Notes under the pieces: model-generated | Database searches by the model: none | What the model was told of the DNA's origin: nothing | Seen by the model: only the letters and a program-made list of their open reading frames with translations | Part shown: piece after piece, positions 51,661 through 60,971 of the stretch | Layout of the letters: each line of letters begins with the position of its first letter | Numbering within the stretch: position 1 is the stretch's first letter | DNA from: Burkholderiales bacterium | GTDB taxonomy: Bacteria > Pseudomonadota > Gammaproteobacteria > Burkholderiales > Burkholderiaceae_C | Assembly (NCBI GenBank): GCA_019509985.1 | Contig: JAEKLF010000036.1 | Coordinates: forward strand, 3,517-67,516 | Length of the DNA stretch: 64,000 nt | Reading direction: 5' to 3' | Position numbers and translations under genes: made by a program

Positions 51661-53208
51661 TCAGGCCGCGCGGAAGAAGCCGACGGCCTCGATCAGACGG
51701 GTGGAGCTGTCGCGCAGTGCGTCGGCCGAGCGGCTGAGTTCGCCGACCAGGCTGGTGTTCTGCTGCGTGGCCTTGTCGAGTTCGTTCATCGCGCCGTTGA
51801 CGACGCCGACGCCCGTGGCCTGCTCGTGGGCTGAGTGCGAGATCTCCTCGATCAGCTGGCCCATGTTGTTGACTTCGTCGACGACGCTGCGGATGGTCAC
51901 GCCGGCGTTGTTGACCAGCGTGGTGCCGTTCTCAACCTTGACGGTCGATTCCTGGATCAGCACCTTGATTTCCTTGGCGGCACCGGCCGAGCGCTGGGCC
52001 AGCGCGCGCACTTCGGCGGCCACCACCGCGAAGCCGCGGCCATGTTCGCCCGCACGGGCGGCTTCGACGGCAGCGTTCAGCGCCAGGATGTTGGTCTGGA
52101 AGGCGATGCCATCGATGACGCCGATGATGTCGCCGATCTTCTTGGAGCTGGCGCTGATCTCTTCCATGGTCTCGACGACCTTGGAGACCACGGCGCCACC
52201 GTTGCTGGCGGCCTGGCGGGCCGTCACGGCGATGCCGGCGGCGCGGCGGGTCAGGTCGCTGGCGCCCTTGAGCGTGGAGGCGATCTCTTCCACCGAGGCT
52301 GCCGTGTTCTGCAGGCTGGCGGCGGATCGCGTCGTGCGCTCGGCCAGGTTGGAATTGCTGTCGGCGATGGAGCCGGAGTTCTCGGCCACTTCGCTGGCTG
52401 CGGTCGACACGTCGCGCACGACGCCGGACAGGGCCTGCTGCATGTCCTTCATGGCCTGCAGCATCTGGCTCAGCTCGTCGCGGCCTTCGACCCGGATGTC
52501 CTGCGTCAGGTCGCCGTCGCGGATCGCTTCGGCGGCCAGTTGGGCCTTGCGGGCCGGGCCGACGATGGAGCGGGCGATGACGAGGCCGCCGCCGATGCCG
52601 ATGGCCGCGGCCACGGCGACGAGGACGGCGGTCAGCATCACCGACGAGCGCGCCAGGTCACTGGCGGACGCAGCCAGCTCCTTGCCGCTGTCGAACTGCA
52701 TGTCGACCAGCTTCTTCAGGCCTTCCTGCAGCGCGGCCTGGGCCGGGCGCAGGTCGGTGATCAGGCTCTCGCGGGCTTCGTCGGGCGTGCCGTCGGTCTG
52801 GATCTTCTGGAACTTTTCCAGCGCGGCCAGGAACTTGGTCTTGCGCTCACGCACCTCGGCGACGGCGGCCTTCTCCTTGTCGTCGGTGGCGGCGGCTTCC
52901 AGGCCAGTGAGCTGTTTCTCCGCTTCTTCCACGGCGCCGACGATGGCCGCCTTCTGCTTCTTGATCGCGCCGGCGGTGTCCAGCAGCAGCAGATCACGCA
53001 CGGCGCGCGAAATGATGTTGACCTGACTCTCCAGCCCATTGGCCGCAGCGATCTTCACGAGGCTGGAATTGGCCGTGCGGTCCAGGTCCTTGGCCAGGTG
53101 GTTGGCGTTGCTGGCGCCGAAGAAACCGATCGCCACCATCAGCAGGATGAGGAGGCCAAAGCTCACGGCCAGGCGTTGGCCGATGCGCAGTTGCGTCAGG
53201 AAGTTCAT
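51661..53208 (-). CDS. Methyl-accepting chemotaxis protein
   Basis: 515 residues. An N-terminal membrane helix, a helical periplasmic four-helix-bundle sensor (about 35-190), a second membrane helix ([21 protein letters not shown]), a HAMP domain and the signalling hairpin with [20 protein letters not shown] are visible. It senses a ligand and controls CheA. Its C-terminus lacks the NWxxF receptor-tether peptide. It has AAGGA before the ATG and a sigma-28-like promoter upstream. Confidence 0.93.
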   Translation of the reverse strand: MNFLTQLRIGQRLAVSFGLLILLMVAIGFFGASNANHLAKDLDRTANSSLVKIAAANGLESQVNIISRAVRDLLLLDTAGAIKKQKAAIVGAVEEAEKQLTGLEAAATDDKEKAAVAEVRERKTKFLAALEKFQKIQTDGTPDEARESLITDLRPAQAALQEGLKKLVDMQFDSGKELAASASDLARSSVMLTAVLVAVAAAIGIGGGLVIARSIVGPARKAQLAAEAIRDGDLTQDIRVEGRDELSQMLQAMKDMQQALSGVVRDVSTAASEVAENSGSIADSNSNLAERTTRSAASLQNTAASVEEIASTLKGASDLTRRAAGIAVTARQAASNGGAVVSKVVETMEEISASSKKIGDIIGVIDGIAFQTNILALNAAVEAARAGEHGRGFAVVAAEVRALAQRSAGAAKEIKVLIQESTVKVENGTTLVNNAGVTIRSVVDEVNNMGQLIEEISHSAHEQATGVGVVNGAMNELDKATQQNTSLVGELSRSADALRDSSTRLIEAVGFFRAA

Positions 53209-53238
53209 GCGGTTCAGGTCCTTGTCCGGTGATCTTCG

Positions 53239-53265
53239 GTATCGGCGGCAGGCTGCCGCTCTTGA
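53239..53265 (-). promoter_or_regulatory. Sigma-28 (FliA)-like promoter of the chemoreceptor gene
   Basis: Read on the minus strand, TCAAGAGC is followed after exactly 11 bases by GCCGATAC. The FliA consensus is TAAAGTTT-N11-GCCGATAA, so seven of eight bases match at -10 and four of five at the core of -35. The -10 end is about 31 bp before the start codon. This fits control of the receptor together with flagellar genes. Little else is seen in the 213-bp gap. Confidence 0.55.
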
Positions 53266-53421
53266 ATCCAACGATTACTTTAGGCCGCTTGGCCTTGATT
53301 GGTGCGGCCCAGCGTCGGGCCGGCGCGCAGTGTGTCGCGCACGGAGGTGATTTCGACGGAAACGCTTTCACTGCCGCGTGAAGTCGTTCACGTCGCTCCC
53401 CTCGCCCACGGGCTTGTGGTG

Positions 53422-54705
53422 TCAATGTGTTGCTGCGGCAGTGCGCAGCCGCAGCACCTCGACGGCATCGATCTCGCCCGCGTGATGGCCCCAGGACTGG
53501 CGCAGATGGCTGGCCAGCGCGGCCAGGTCTTCCGGACGAAGCACGCCGGCAAAGGGCGGCATGCCATAGGGCCGCGGGTGGCCGGGCGTGGCCGGTGCAA
53601 AGCCGCCGCGCTCGATGAGGCGGATCAAGTTGGCCGAACTGGCCTGTGTGACGAGGCGGCTGCCGGCCAGCGCCGGATAGGCCCAAGCGCCCGACGCGTC
53701 GCGCCGGCCTTCGCCCTGCTCGCCATGGCAGGCGGCGCAATGCTCGCGGTAGATGCCGGCACCGCGCTCGCGGCGGCGCGGGTCGGGATCGACGGGTTCT
53801 GGTCGGGCAACGACTTGCTCGGGCAGGGCGCGCAGATAGACGCTCATCGCGACGAGGTCGGCGTCGTTCAGCGCTGCCGTGCTGCCGAGCACGACCTCGC
53901 CCATCGGGCCGAGCGCCGCATGGCCGTCGACATGCCCGTCGCGCAGCCAGCGCTGCAGCGTGTCGGCTGGCCAGCGCTGCACGCCGGCCTCGGCGGGGTC
54001 ATGCAGGGATGGCGCCACCCAGCCCAGGCCGACGAGCAGGCCACCGCGGAAGTCCGCCGCGCCGGCATCACCGCCCAGCGCGTTGCGACCGGCGTGGCAG
54101 GCGCTGCAATGGGCCGGGCCCTGGCTCAGGTAGGCGCCGCGGTTCCAGGCGGCGTCGTGAGCCGGATCGGGCTGGTAGACGCCGGGCTTGAAGTAAAGCG
54201 CCCGCCAGGCGGCGATGGCGAGCTGGCTGCCGAAGGGCCAGCGCAGTTCATGGACACGGCGCGGTGCCTGCACGGGCGGCTGCGCCTGCAGCCAGGCGTG
54301 CAGCGCGTCGGCGTCCTCGCGCGTGAGCAGCGTCGTGTTCGTGACCGGGTGGGCCGGCGCCAGCAGCCGGCCGTCACGCCCCTGGCCGAGGTGGAGGGCG
54401 CGCCAGAAATCGTTGGCACTCCAGCCGCCGAGGCCGGTCTGGGCATCGGGCGTCAGATTGGACGAGAACACCGTGCCGAAGGGCGTCGGGATGGGGCGGC
54501 CGCCGGCCAGACGCTCGCCGCCGCGGGCCGTGTGGCAGCCGGCGCAGTTGCCGACCGCGGCCAGGTAGGCGCCGCGCGCCAGGCTGACGGGGGCGGCGGA
54601 CGCCGGTGTTGCGTCCGACAGGCCGCGCTGCCAGGCCAGCAGGCCGAAGGCCGCTGCCGTGGCGAGCAGGGCCAGCAGCGCGAGACCGAACAGCAGGCGT
54701 TTCAT
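53422..54705 (-). CDS. Triple-haem membrane-anchored cytochrome c
   Basis: 427 residues. An N-terminal hydrophobic anchor is followed by three CxxCH haem sites (NCAGCHTARG, HCSACHAGRN, HCAACHGEQG), the layout of the cytochrome subunit of membrane alcohol/sugar dehydrogenases. It passes electrons to the respiratory chain. No dehydrogenase subunit is encoded nearby. It overlaps the upstream dihaem cytochrome gene by 4 bp. Confidence 0.88.
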   Translation of the reverse strand: MKRLLFGLALLALLATAAAFGLLAWQRGLSDATPASAAPVSLARGAYLAAVGNCAGCHTARGGERLAGGRPIPTPFGTVFSSNLTPDAQTGLGGWSANDFWRALHLGQGRDGRLLAPAHPVTNTTLLTREDADALHAWLQAQPPVQAPRRVHELRWPFGSQLAIAAWRALYFKPGVYQPDPAHDAAWNRGAYLSQGPAHCSACHAGRNALGGDAGAADFRGGLLVGLGWVAPSLHDPAEAGVQRWPADTLQRWLRDGHVDGHAALGPMGEVVLGSTAALNDADLVAMSVYLRALPEQVVARPEPVDPDPRRRERGAGIYREHCAACHGEQGEGRRDASGAWAYPALAGSRLVTQASSANLIRLIERGGFAPATPGHPRPYGMPPFAGVLRPEDLAALASHLRQSWGHHAGEIDAVEVLRLRTAAATH

Positions 54706-55376
54706 GGCGGCAGGCCGCTGCAGCGCAGCGGTGCCGGTGCGGCGAGCGTGGCGGCCGGATGCGGGTCGGCCGGCAGGGGCTGGCCGGCCAGGAACTGCGT
54801 GACCGCGTTGATGTCGGCCTCGGTCAGCGTCTTGGCGACCTGCGCCATGCAGTCGGGCGCCTGGGCGTGGCGCTGGCCGCTGCGCCAGGCGCCGAGCTGG
54901 CCATTCAGATAGTCGCGCGACAGGCCGAGCAGCCCCGGCACGCCCGGCTGGGTGCCGGTCAGGCGCTCGCCGTGGCAGGCCGTGCAGGCGGGCAGGCGTC
55001 GAGCGGCGTCGCCGTTGCGGATCAGCTGCTCGGCGTGCGCCAACTCGGGCGCGGCGAGGGTGGGCTTCTGCGGCGGCGGGTAGGGCAGGTCCAGCGATGC
55101 GAAGTGGCCGGCCAGTTCTTTCAGATAGGTGTCGGACAGCGGTGCGATCAGCTCGCTCATCAAGCCGTAGTCGCGCCGGCCGTCGCGAAAGTTCAGCAAC
55201 TGGCTGTAGAGATACCCGGCCGGCTTGCCCGCCAGGCGCGGGTAGTAACCGTCCGGCGCGGCGCGGCCTTGCTTGCCGTGGCAGCCGGTGCAGGCCAGGG
55301 CGCGCTGCGCCAGCGTGTCCGGGACGGGCTGTGCCTGGGCCGCGGCCATTGCAAAGGCCAGCAGCCAGGCCCTCAT
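54702..55376 (-). CDS. Dihaem cytochrome c (c4-like)
   Basis: 224 residues. A signal peptide (MRAWLLAFAMAAAQA), two haem sites (ACTGCHGKQG and ACTACHGERL) and the repeated YLxxQLxxFRxG pattern (YLYSQLLNFRDGRR; YLNGQLGAWRSGQR) define the c4 type. Found in the periplasm. It lies between yggS and the triple-haem gene, with 4-bp overlaps on both sides, so the three genes form one operon. Confidence 0.88.
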   Translation of the reverse strand: MRAWLLAFAMAAAQAQPVPDTLAQRALACTGCHGKQGRAAPDGYYPRLAGKPAGYLYSQLLNFRDGRRDYGLMSELIAPLSDTYLKELAGHFASLDLPYPPPQKPTLAAPELAHAEQLIRNGDAARRLPACTACHGERLTGTQPGVPGLLGLSRDYLNGQLGAWRSGQRHAQAPDCMAQVAKTLTEADINAVTQFLAGQPLPADPHPAATLAAPAPLRCSGLPP

Positions 55377-56050
55377 GCCCGCGTCCCGAAGATCGCGCTG
55401 CCCACGCGCACCATCGTGGAGCCGGCCGTGATCGCGTCCTCGAGGTCGGCGCTCATGCCCAGGGACAGCGTATCCAGCGCCAGGCCTTCGGTCTTCAGCG
55501 TGTCGAACAGCGTCGCCATCGTTCGGTGCTGGGCCAGCGCGCCGGGGCCGGGCTCCGGCACGGCCATCAGGCCGCGCAGGTGCAGCCGGGGCAGGGCCGC
55601 CACCCGATGCGCCAGCGCGGCGACCTCGTCCAGCGCCAGGCCGCTTTTGCTCGTCTCGCCGCTGACATTGACCTGCAGGCAGACATTCAGCGGCGGCAAG
55701 GCGGCCGGGCGCTGTTCGCTGAGCCGCTCGGCAATCTTGAGCCGGTCGACGCCGTGCACCCAGTCGAATTGCTCGGCGACGGGCCGGGTTTTGTTGGACT
55801 GCAGCGGGCCGATCAGGTGCCACTCGATCTGGCCGCGCAGGTCGGCGAGCTCGTCGACCTTGGCCAGACCCTCCTGCACATAGTTCTCGCCGAAGGCGCG
55901 GGCACCTGCGGCGAAGGCTTCGCGCACGGCTGAAGCGGGGAAGGTCTTGCTGACGACGAGCAGGCGGACGGCCTCGGGCGGTCGTCCGGCTGCGACGCAT
56001 GCCGCAGCGATCCGGTGTTTGGTGGCTTGAAGGGAGTCGGAGATCGCCAT
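55373..56050 (-). CDS. yggS: YggS-family PLP homeostasis protein
   Basis: 225 residues. LLVVSKTFPASAVREAFAAG carries the PLP-binding lysine, with FGENYVQEG, WHLIGPLQSNKTR and SLGMSADLEDAI as further signatures. It binds pyridoxal phosphate and keeps its pool balanced. It faces away from pilT with 27 bp between start codons, a conserved arrangement in proteobacteria. Confidence 0.95.
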   Translation of the reverse strand: MAISDSLQATKHRIAAACVAAGRPPEAVRLLVVSKTFPASAVREAFAAGARAFGENYVQEGLAKVDELADLRGQIEWHLIGPLQSNKTRPVAEQFDWVHGVDRLKIAERLSEQRPAALPPLNVCLQVNVSGETSKSGLALDEVAALAHRVAALPRLHLRGLMAVPEPGPGALAQHRTMATLFDTLKTEGLALDTLSLGMSADLEDAITAGSTMVRVGSAIFGTRA

Positions 56051-56077
56051 AATGGTCCGAGCACTCCACCGAACACC

Positions 56078-57121
56078 ATGGACATCACTCAGCTGCTGGC
56101 ATTCTCGGTCAAGAACAAGGCGTCGGACCTGCACCTTTCGGCTGGGCTGCCACCCATGATCCGTGTGCATGGCGATGTGCGCCGCATCAACGTCGAGGCC
56201 CTGGACCATCGCGCGGTCCACGACATGGTCTACGACATCATGAACGACTCGCAGCGCAAGGTGTACGAGGAGACCTTGGAAGTCGACTTCTCGTTCGAGA
56301 TCCAGGGCCTGGCGCGTTTCCGCGTCAACGCCTTCAACCAGAACCGCGGCGCGGGCGCCGTGTTCCGGACCATTCCGAGCAAGATCCTGTCGCTGGAGCA
56401 ACTGGCCGCGCCCAAGGTCTTCGCCGAGCTGGCGCTCAAGCCCCGCGGCATGGTGCTGGTGACCGGCCCGACGGGCTCGGGCAAGAGCACGACGCTGGCG
56501 GCCATGGTCAATCACCTCAACGAGAACGAGTACGGCCACATCCTGACCATCGAGGACCCGATCGAGTTCGTGCACGAGAGCAAGAAGAGCCTGATCAACC
56601 AGCGCGAGGTCGGGCCGCACACGCACTCCTTCGCCAACGCGCTGCGCTCGGCGCTGCGCGAAGACCCGGACTGCGTGCTGGTCGGCGAAATGCGTGACCT
56701 GGAAACCATCCGCCTCGCGCTGACCGCGGCCGAGACGGGTCACCTGGTGTTCGGCACGCTGCACACGTCGTCGGCCGCCAAGACGGTGGACCGCATCGTC
56801 GACGTCTTCCCCGCGGCCGAGAAGGAAATGGTGAGGGCGATGGTGTCCGAGTCTCTCGTGGCGGTCATCTCGCAGAGCCTGTGCAAGCTCAAGGACGGCA
56901 CCGGCCGCGTCGCGGCGCACGAGATCATGCTGGGCACCTCGGCCATCCGCAACCTGATCCGCGAGAACAAGGTGGCGCAGATGTACTCGTCCATCCAGAC
57001 GGGCAATTCGCAAGGCATGCAGACGCTCGACCAGAACCTCACCGACCTGGTCCGCCGCAACATCATCTCGCCCGCGGAAGCGCGCTCCAAAGCCAAGTTC
57101 CCGGAAAACTTTCCTGGCTGA
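56078..57121 (+). CDS. pilT: Type IV pilus retraction ATPase PilT
   Basis: 347 residues. Start MDITQLLAFSVKNKASDLHL is typical. Walker A GPTGSGKSTT, Asp box ILTIEDPIEFVH, Walker B VGEMRD and the C-terminal AIRNLIRENK segment are complete. It disassembles pili for twitching. The last codons and stop are part of a perfect hairpin. Confidence 0.96.
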   Translation: MDITQLLAFSVKNKASDLHLSAGLPPMIRVHGDVRRINVEALDHRAVHDMVYDIMNDSQRKVYEETLEVDFSFEIQGLARFRVNAFNQNRGAGAVFRTIPSKILSLEQLAAPKVFAELALKPRGMVLVTGPTGSGKSTTLAAMVNHLNENEYGHILTIEDPIEFVHESKKSLINQREVGPHTHSFANALRSALREDPDCVLVGEMRDLETIRLALTAAETGHLVFGTLHTSSAAKTVDRIVDVFPAAEKEMVRAMVSESLVAVISQSLCKLKDGTGRVAAHEIMLGTSAIRNLIRENKVAQMYSSIQTGNSQGMQTLDQNLTDLVRRNIISPAEARSKAKFPENFPG

Positions 57122-57168
57122 GCCAGGAAAGTTTGACGTCACTCATGTGGCTTGCCACGTGAGTGACG
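57106..57168 (+). terminator. Two tandem hairpins between pilT and pilU
   Basis: First stem: AAACTTTCCTGGC (57,106-57,118) with GCCAGGAAAGTTT (57,122-57,134), 13 bp perfect, with the pilT stop codon TGA as its 3-base loop. Second stem: 57,137-57,150 with 57,155-57,168, 14 bp with one G-T pair and a CTTG loop. No T-tract follows, so they may modulate pilU expression or protect mRNA rather than end transcription. Confidence 0.65.
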
Positions 57169-57195
57169 GCAAAACTCCCGTATTGAAAGACCCTT

Positions 57196-58332
57196 ATGGA
57201 ACGCGACCAGGCCTCGAAATTCATCAACGACCTGCTGCGGCTGATGCTGTCGCGCAAGGGCTCCGACCTCTTCCTGACGGCCGAGTTCCCGCCGGCCATC
57301 AAGGTCGACGGCAAGCTGACCAAGGTCTCGCCTCAGCCGCTGACAGGCCAGCACACGCTGCAGTTGGCGCGGGCCATCATGAACGACAAGCAGGCGGCCG
57401 AGTTCGAGCGCAGCAAGGAGTGCAACTTCGCGATCTCGCCGCACGGCGTCGGGCGCTTCCGGGTCAACGCCTTCCTGCAGCAGGGCCAGGTCGGCCTGGT
57501 GCTGCGGACCATCCCGTCGACGCTGCCGACGATCCAGTCGCTGGACCTGCCGCCCGTGCTGCGCGAGGTGGTGCAGCACAAGCGCGGCCTGGTCATCGTC
57601 GTGGGTGCCACCGGCTCGGGCAAGAGCACGTCGCTGGCCGCGATGATCGACGAGCGCAACGAGACGACCTATGGCCACATCGTGACCATCGAGGATCCGA
57701 TCGAGTTCGTGCATCCGCACAAGAACTGCATCGTCACGCAACGCGAGCTGGGCCTGGACACCGACAGCTGGGAGGCCGCGCTGAAGAACTCGCTGCGCCA
57801 GGCGCCGGACGTCATCCTGATGGGCGAGCTGCGCGACCGCGAGACGATGGAACACGCGGTGGCCTTCGCCGAGACCGGCCACCTCTGCATGGCCACACTG
57901 CACGCCAACAGCGCCAACCAGGCGCTGGACCGCATCATCAACTTCTTCCCCGAAGACCGGCGCCAGCAGTTGCTGATGGACCTGTCGCTGAACCTGCGCG
58001 CGCTGGTCAGCCAGCGCCTGCTGCCGCGCCGCGAAGGCAAGGGCCGCGTCGCCGCGGTCGAGATCCTGCTCAACTCGCCGCTGATCTCGGACCTGATCTT
58101 CAAGGGCGAGATCAGCGAGATCAAGGAGCTGATGAAGCGCTCGCGCGAACTGGGCATGCAGACCTTCGACCAGGCGCTGTTCGACCTGTACGAGGCCGGC
58201 AAGGTCACCTACGAAGACGCACTGCGCAACGCCGACTCGGTGAACGACCTGCGCCTGCAGATCAAGCTGAACAGCGAGCGTGCGCGCTCCGGCGACCTGT
58301 CCTCCGGCACCGAACACCTGACCATTCTCTGA
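57196..58332 (+). CDS. pilU: Type IV pilus PilT-like ATPase PilU
   Basis: 378 residues. Walker A GATGSGKST, IVTIEDPIEFVHPHKN, GELRDRETM and the extended C-terminus typical of PilU are present. It supports PilT-driven retraction. It follows pilT after 74 bp that hold two hairpins. Confidence 0.95.
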   Translation: MERDQASKFINDLLRLMLSRKGSDLFLTAEFPPAIKVDGKLTKVSPQPLTGQHTLQLARAIMNDKQAAEFERSKECNFAISPHGVGRFRVNAFLQQGQVGLVLRTIPSTLPTIQSLDLPPVLREVVQHKRGLVIVVGATGSGKSTSLAAMIDERNETTYGHIVTIEDPIEFVHPHKNCIVTQRELGLDTDSWEAALKNSLRQAPDVILMGELRDRETMEHAVAFAETGHLCMATLHANSANQALDRIINFFPEDRRQQLLMDLSLNLRALVSQRLLPRREGKGRVAAVEILLNSPLISDLIFKGEISEIKELMKRSRELGMQTFDQALFDLYEAGKVTYEDALRNADSVNDLRLQIKLNSERARSGDLSSGTEHLTIL

Positions 58333-58334
58333 GC

Positions 58335-59225
58335 ATGAGCACCCGCAGCTACGACCCCGTTCCCTCCCGCCGCGTCGCCTTCCTGGGCCTCGGGGTCATG
58401 GGCGATCCGATGGCCGGTCATCTGGCGCGTGCCGGCCACCAGGTGACCGTCTACAACCGCACGGCCGCCAAGGCCGAGGCCTGGGTGAGGGACTATGGCG
58501 GCGCCTTCGCGGCGACGCCGGCCGCGGCCGCCAAGGACGCGGAGTTCGTGTTCTGCTGCGTCGGCAACGACGACGACCTGCGCTCGGTAGTGCTTGGGGA
58601 AACGGGTGCGTTCAGCGGCATGTCGCCGGGGGCAGTATTCGTCGACCACACGACGGCCTCGGCCGAGGTGGCGCGCGACCTGCATTCGGTGGCGGTCGTG
58701 CAGGGCCTGCATTTCATCGACGCCCCGGTCTCCGGCGGCCAGGCTGGCGCAGTCAACGGCGCGTTGACGGTGATGTGCGGCGGCGAGGCGGCACCCTTCG
58801 AGGCGGCCAGGCCCATCGCCATGGCCTTCTCCAAGGCCGTCACGCGGCTCGGCGGCCCGGGCTCGGGCCAGCTCGCCAAGATGGTCAACCAGATCTGTAT
58901 CGCCGGCATCGTGCAGGGCCTGTCCGAGGCCGTGCGCTTCGGCCAGAACGCGGGCCTGGACATGGCCCAGGTGCTGGACGTCATCGGCAAGGGCGCGGCG
59001 CAAAGCTGGCAGATGGACAACCGCGGCAAGACCATGGTCGAGGACAAGTTCGACTTCGGCTTCGCGGTCGACTGGATGCGCAAGGACTTGGGCCTCGTGC
59101 TCGACGAGGCCCGCCGCAACGGCTCGCGCCTGCCGTTGACGGCGCTCGTGGACCAGTTCTACGCCGACGTGCAGGCGCTGGGTGGCAACCGCTGGGACAC
59201 GTCTTCGCTGATCAAGCGCCTGTAG
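58335..59225 (+). CDS. 3-hydroxyisobutyrate dehydrogenase-family oxidoreductase
   Basis: 296 residues from the ATG at 58335, 2 bp after pilU. VAFLGLGVMGDPMAGHLARAG is the NAD(P) site, DAPVSGGQAGAVNG the substrate loop, and GQLAKMVNQ contains the catalytic lysine. It oxidises a beta-hydroxyacid; exact substrate unknown. Probably co-transcribed with pilU. Confidence 0.9.
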   Translation: MSTRSYDPVPSRRVAFLGLGVMGDPMAGHLARAGHQVTVYNRTAAKAEAWVRDYGGAFAATPAAAAKDAEFVFCCVGNDDDLRSVVLGETGAFSGMSPGAVFVDHTTASAEVARDLHSVAVVQGLHFIDAPVSGGQAGAVNGALTVMCGGEAAPFEAARPIAMAFSKAVTRLGGPGSGQLAKMVNQICIAGIVQGLSEAVRFGQNAGLDMAQVLDVIGKGAAQSWQMDNRGKTMVEDKFDFGFAVDWMRKDLGLVLDEARRNGSRLPLTALVDQFYADVQALGGNRWDTSSLIKRL

Positions 59226-59230
59226 CCGCA

Positions 59231-59352
59231 TCAAACCGACCGCCGGGCCGCCCCAAGGTCGGTTTGAGCCGATGTGCGAGCGAGCTAGTGCCCGCGAGCA
59301 TCGGCGTCCCCTCGGGGGACCGATCAGCGCCGCAGGCGCTGGACGAGGGGCT
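59231..59352 (-). repeat. Dispersed intergenic repeat, copy B
   Basis: The complement of this stretch aligns with 30,345-30,482: AAGCCCCTCG, the GGTCCCCCGAGGGGAC hairpin, CACATCGG and CTTGGGGCGG in the same order. In this orientation it begins at the stop codon of the BON-domain gene. It also carries AAACCGACC / GGTCGGTTT as a 9-bp inverted repeat near 59,235-59,268. Confidence 0.7.
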
Positions 59353-59960
59353 TACTTTTTCGGCGTCGTGCGAGCGAGTTCTTCCTCGCTGATGATCTCG
59401 AAGGCCCGCACCACCTTGCGCACGCCGCTGACGTCGCGCGCGATCTCGGTCGCGCGGTCGGCCTCGCGCTCGGTCACGCGGCCCATCAGATAGACCTGGC
59501 CGCGCTCGACGACGACGTAGAAGGCATTGCTGAGCAGGTCGCGCGCGTCGATGAGCTTGGCCTTCACCCGGCTGTTGATGAGCAAGTCGTTTGAGCGGCT
59601 GCTCAGCGAGCTCGCCGGCATCACGGCCACTTCGTTCAGCACCTTGCTGACGTTCTCCACACCGCCGACGATGCCGTCCAGCGCCGCCCGGGCTTCCTCG
59701 GAGTTGGCTTCGCCGGTGATCAGCGCGACGCGGTTGTAGCTGTTGACGCTGGCATGGACCTTCTCGCCCAGGTGTTCGCGGATGCGCGCACCGGCCTTGA
59801 CCTCGATGGACTCGTCCTCGAGCTGGGTGCCCGAGGTGCGGCGGTCGGTGGCGACGGTGACGCCGCCCATCATCGCGCCGCCGATCAGCAGCGGCGCGCA
59901 GCCGGTGGCGAGCGTGCTGGCGAGGACGGCGGCGGTCAGGGTCAGGGAGAGCTTTTTCAT
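59352..59960 (-). CDS. BON-domain outer-membrane lipoprotein (DolP/YraP-like)
   Basis: 202 residues. Lipobox LATGC-A (Cys21), then two BON domains (about 50-115 and 125-195) with VNSYNRVALITGEANSEEAR and VVVERGQVYLMGRVTEREAD. DolP supports outer-membrane integrity. It belongs to the conserved yraN-diaA-yraP order. Confidence 0.92.
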   Translation of the reverse strand: MKKLSLTLTAAVLASTLATGCAPLLIGGAMMGGVTVATDRRTSGTQLEDESIEVKAGARIREHLGEKVHASVNSYNRVALITGEANSEEARAALDGIVGGVENVSKVLNEVAVMPASSLSSRSNDLLINSRVKAKLIDARDLLSNAFYVVVERGQVYLMGRVTEREADRATEIARDVSGVRKVVRAFEIISEEELARTTPKK

Positions 59961-59977
59961 CGGGATTCCAATCTGGG

Positions 59978-60556
59978 TTATTCGTCGCTGCCGAGCAATT
60001 GCAGGTCGATAGCGTCGGCCAGCGCATGCAGCAGCACACGCTGGGCTTCGACAACGCGCGGCTCGCGGCCGTGGCTGACGCGGATCTGGATATCGGTGTC
60101 CTGCAGCAGGCCGCGCCACTCGTCGGCGGCGCCAGGCGGCTGGGCGGTCAGGGCGATGATGCTCATCTCCTGGGCGTGGGCCACGGCCAGCGCCGGCTGC
60201 CAGGCGTCGCGCTGCTCGCGCAGCGGCTCGATCATGACGAGCACGTCGCCGGGGTGGCCATGGGCCTGCAGCAACCGCGCCAGGTCCAGCCCGGCGGACT
60301 CGCGCGCCTGGGCGGCCAGGCTCCAGGCGGCCAGGCCCGGCCTCTCCTGCTCGAAGCGGCCGGCCAGGCGGGCGGCGAGGTAGTCGGCGTCCAGGGACGC
60401 CAGGCCCTGGGCAGCGCAGAGGATGCGGTTGCCGCCGGTGATGGCGTCCACCACCATTTGCGCGGCCATCGCCAGGGGGCGGGCCAGTTGCTCGGCGGCC
60501 TGGTAGAGCAGGTCGGCGCTTTCGAAGAACTGCTGCTGGATTCTTTGTTCGATCAT
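59978..60556 (-). CDS. diaA: SIS-domain protein (DiaA/GmhA-like)
   Basis: 192 residues. MIEQRIQQQFFESADLLYQA and the SIS fold (GGNRILCAAQGLASLDADYLAARL) match the DiaA group, which binds DnaA and times replication initiation. The usual GNGxS sugar-phosphate loop is changed to CAAQGLAS, against sugar isomerase activity. It lies between yraN and the BON gene with 16-17 bp gaps. Confidence 0.82.
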   Translation of the reverse strand: MIEQRIQQQFFESADLLYQAAEQLARPLAMAAQMVVDAITGGNRILCAAQGLASLDADYLAARLAGRFEQERPGLAAWSLAAQARESAGLDLARLLQAHGHPGDVLVMIEPLREQRDAWQPALAVAHAQEMSIIALTAQPPGAADEWRGLLQDTDIQIRVSHGREPRVVEAQRVLLHALADAIDLQLLGSDE

Positions 60557-60572
60557 CAGAGCGGAATCATAG

Positions 60573-60971
60573 TCAGGCCGCGTCGAAGGCCCCTTGCAGC
60601 CAGGTGAGCGTCTCGCCGTCCAGCGCGACGACGTCGAATCGGCAGGGCGGCGGGCTGGCGTGGCGCAGCAGGTAATGCTGGGCAGCGTAGATCAGCCGCT
60701 GCTGCTTCTTTGACGTGACGCTGGCCGCGGCACCGCCGTGGGAGTCATCGGCCCGGGCACGCACTTCGACGAAGACCAGGGTGCCGTCGCGGTCCGCCAG
60801 GATCAGGTCCACCTCGCCCGCGCGGCGGCTGGGGCCGGCGGCGACTCGATAATTCCTCTCCAGAAGGCGCAGGCCCGCGCGTTGCAGGTGGGCCAGCGCC
60901 GCGTCCTCGGCCGCGTCACCGCGCGTCCGGGTGTCCGGTTTTGATCGAGAGCCCCAGTTGAACATTGCCAT
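60573..60971 (-). CDS. yraN: YraN-family (UPF0102) nuclease-fold protein
   Basis: 132 residues. RGDAAEDAALAHLQRAG, then RAGEVDLILADRDGTLVFVEVRAR is the family signature with a PD-(D/E)xK-like core. In-vivo role not established. Divergent from and overlapping the rsmI start by 41 bp if the GTG start of rsmI is used. Confidence 0.9.
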   Translation of the reverse strand: MAMFNWGSRSKPDTRTRGDAAEDAALAHLQRAGLRLLERNYRVAAGPSRRAGEVDLILADRDGTLVFVEVRARADDSHGGAAASVTSKKQQRLIYAAQHYLLRHASPPPCRFDVVALDGETLTWLQGAFDAA

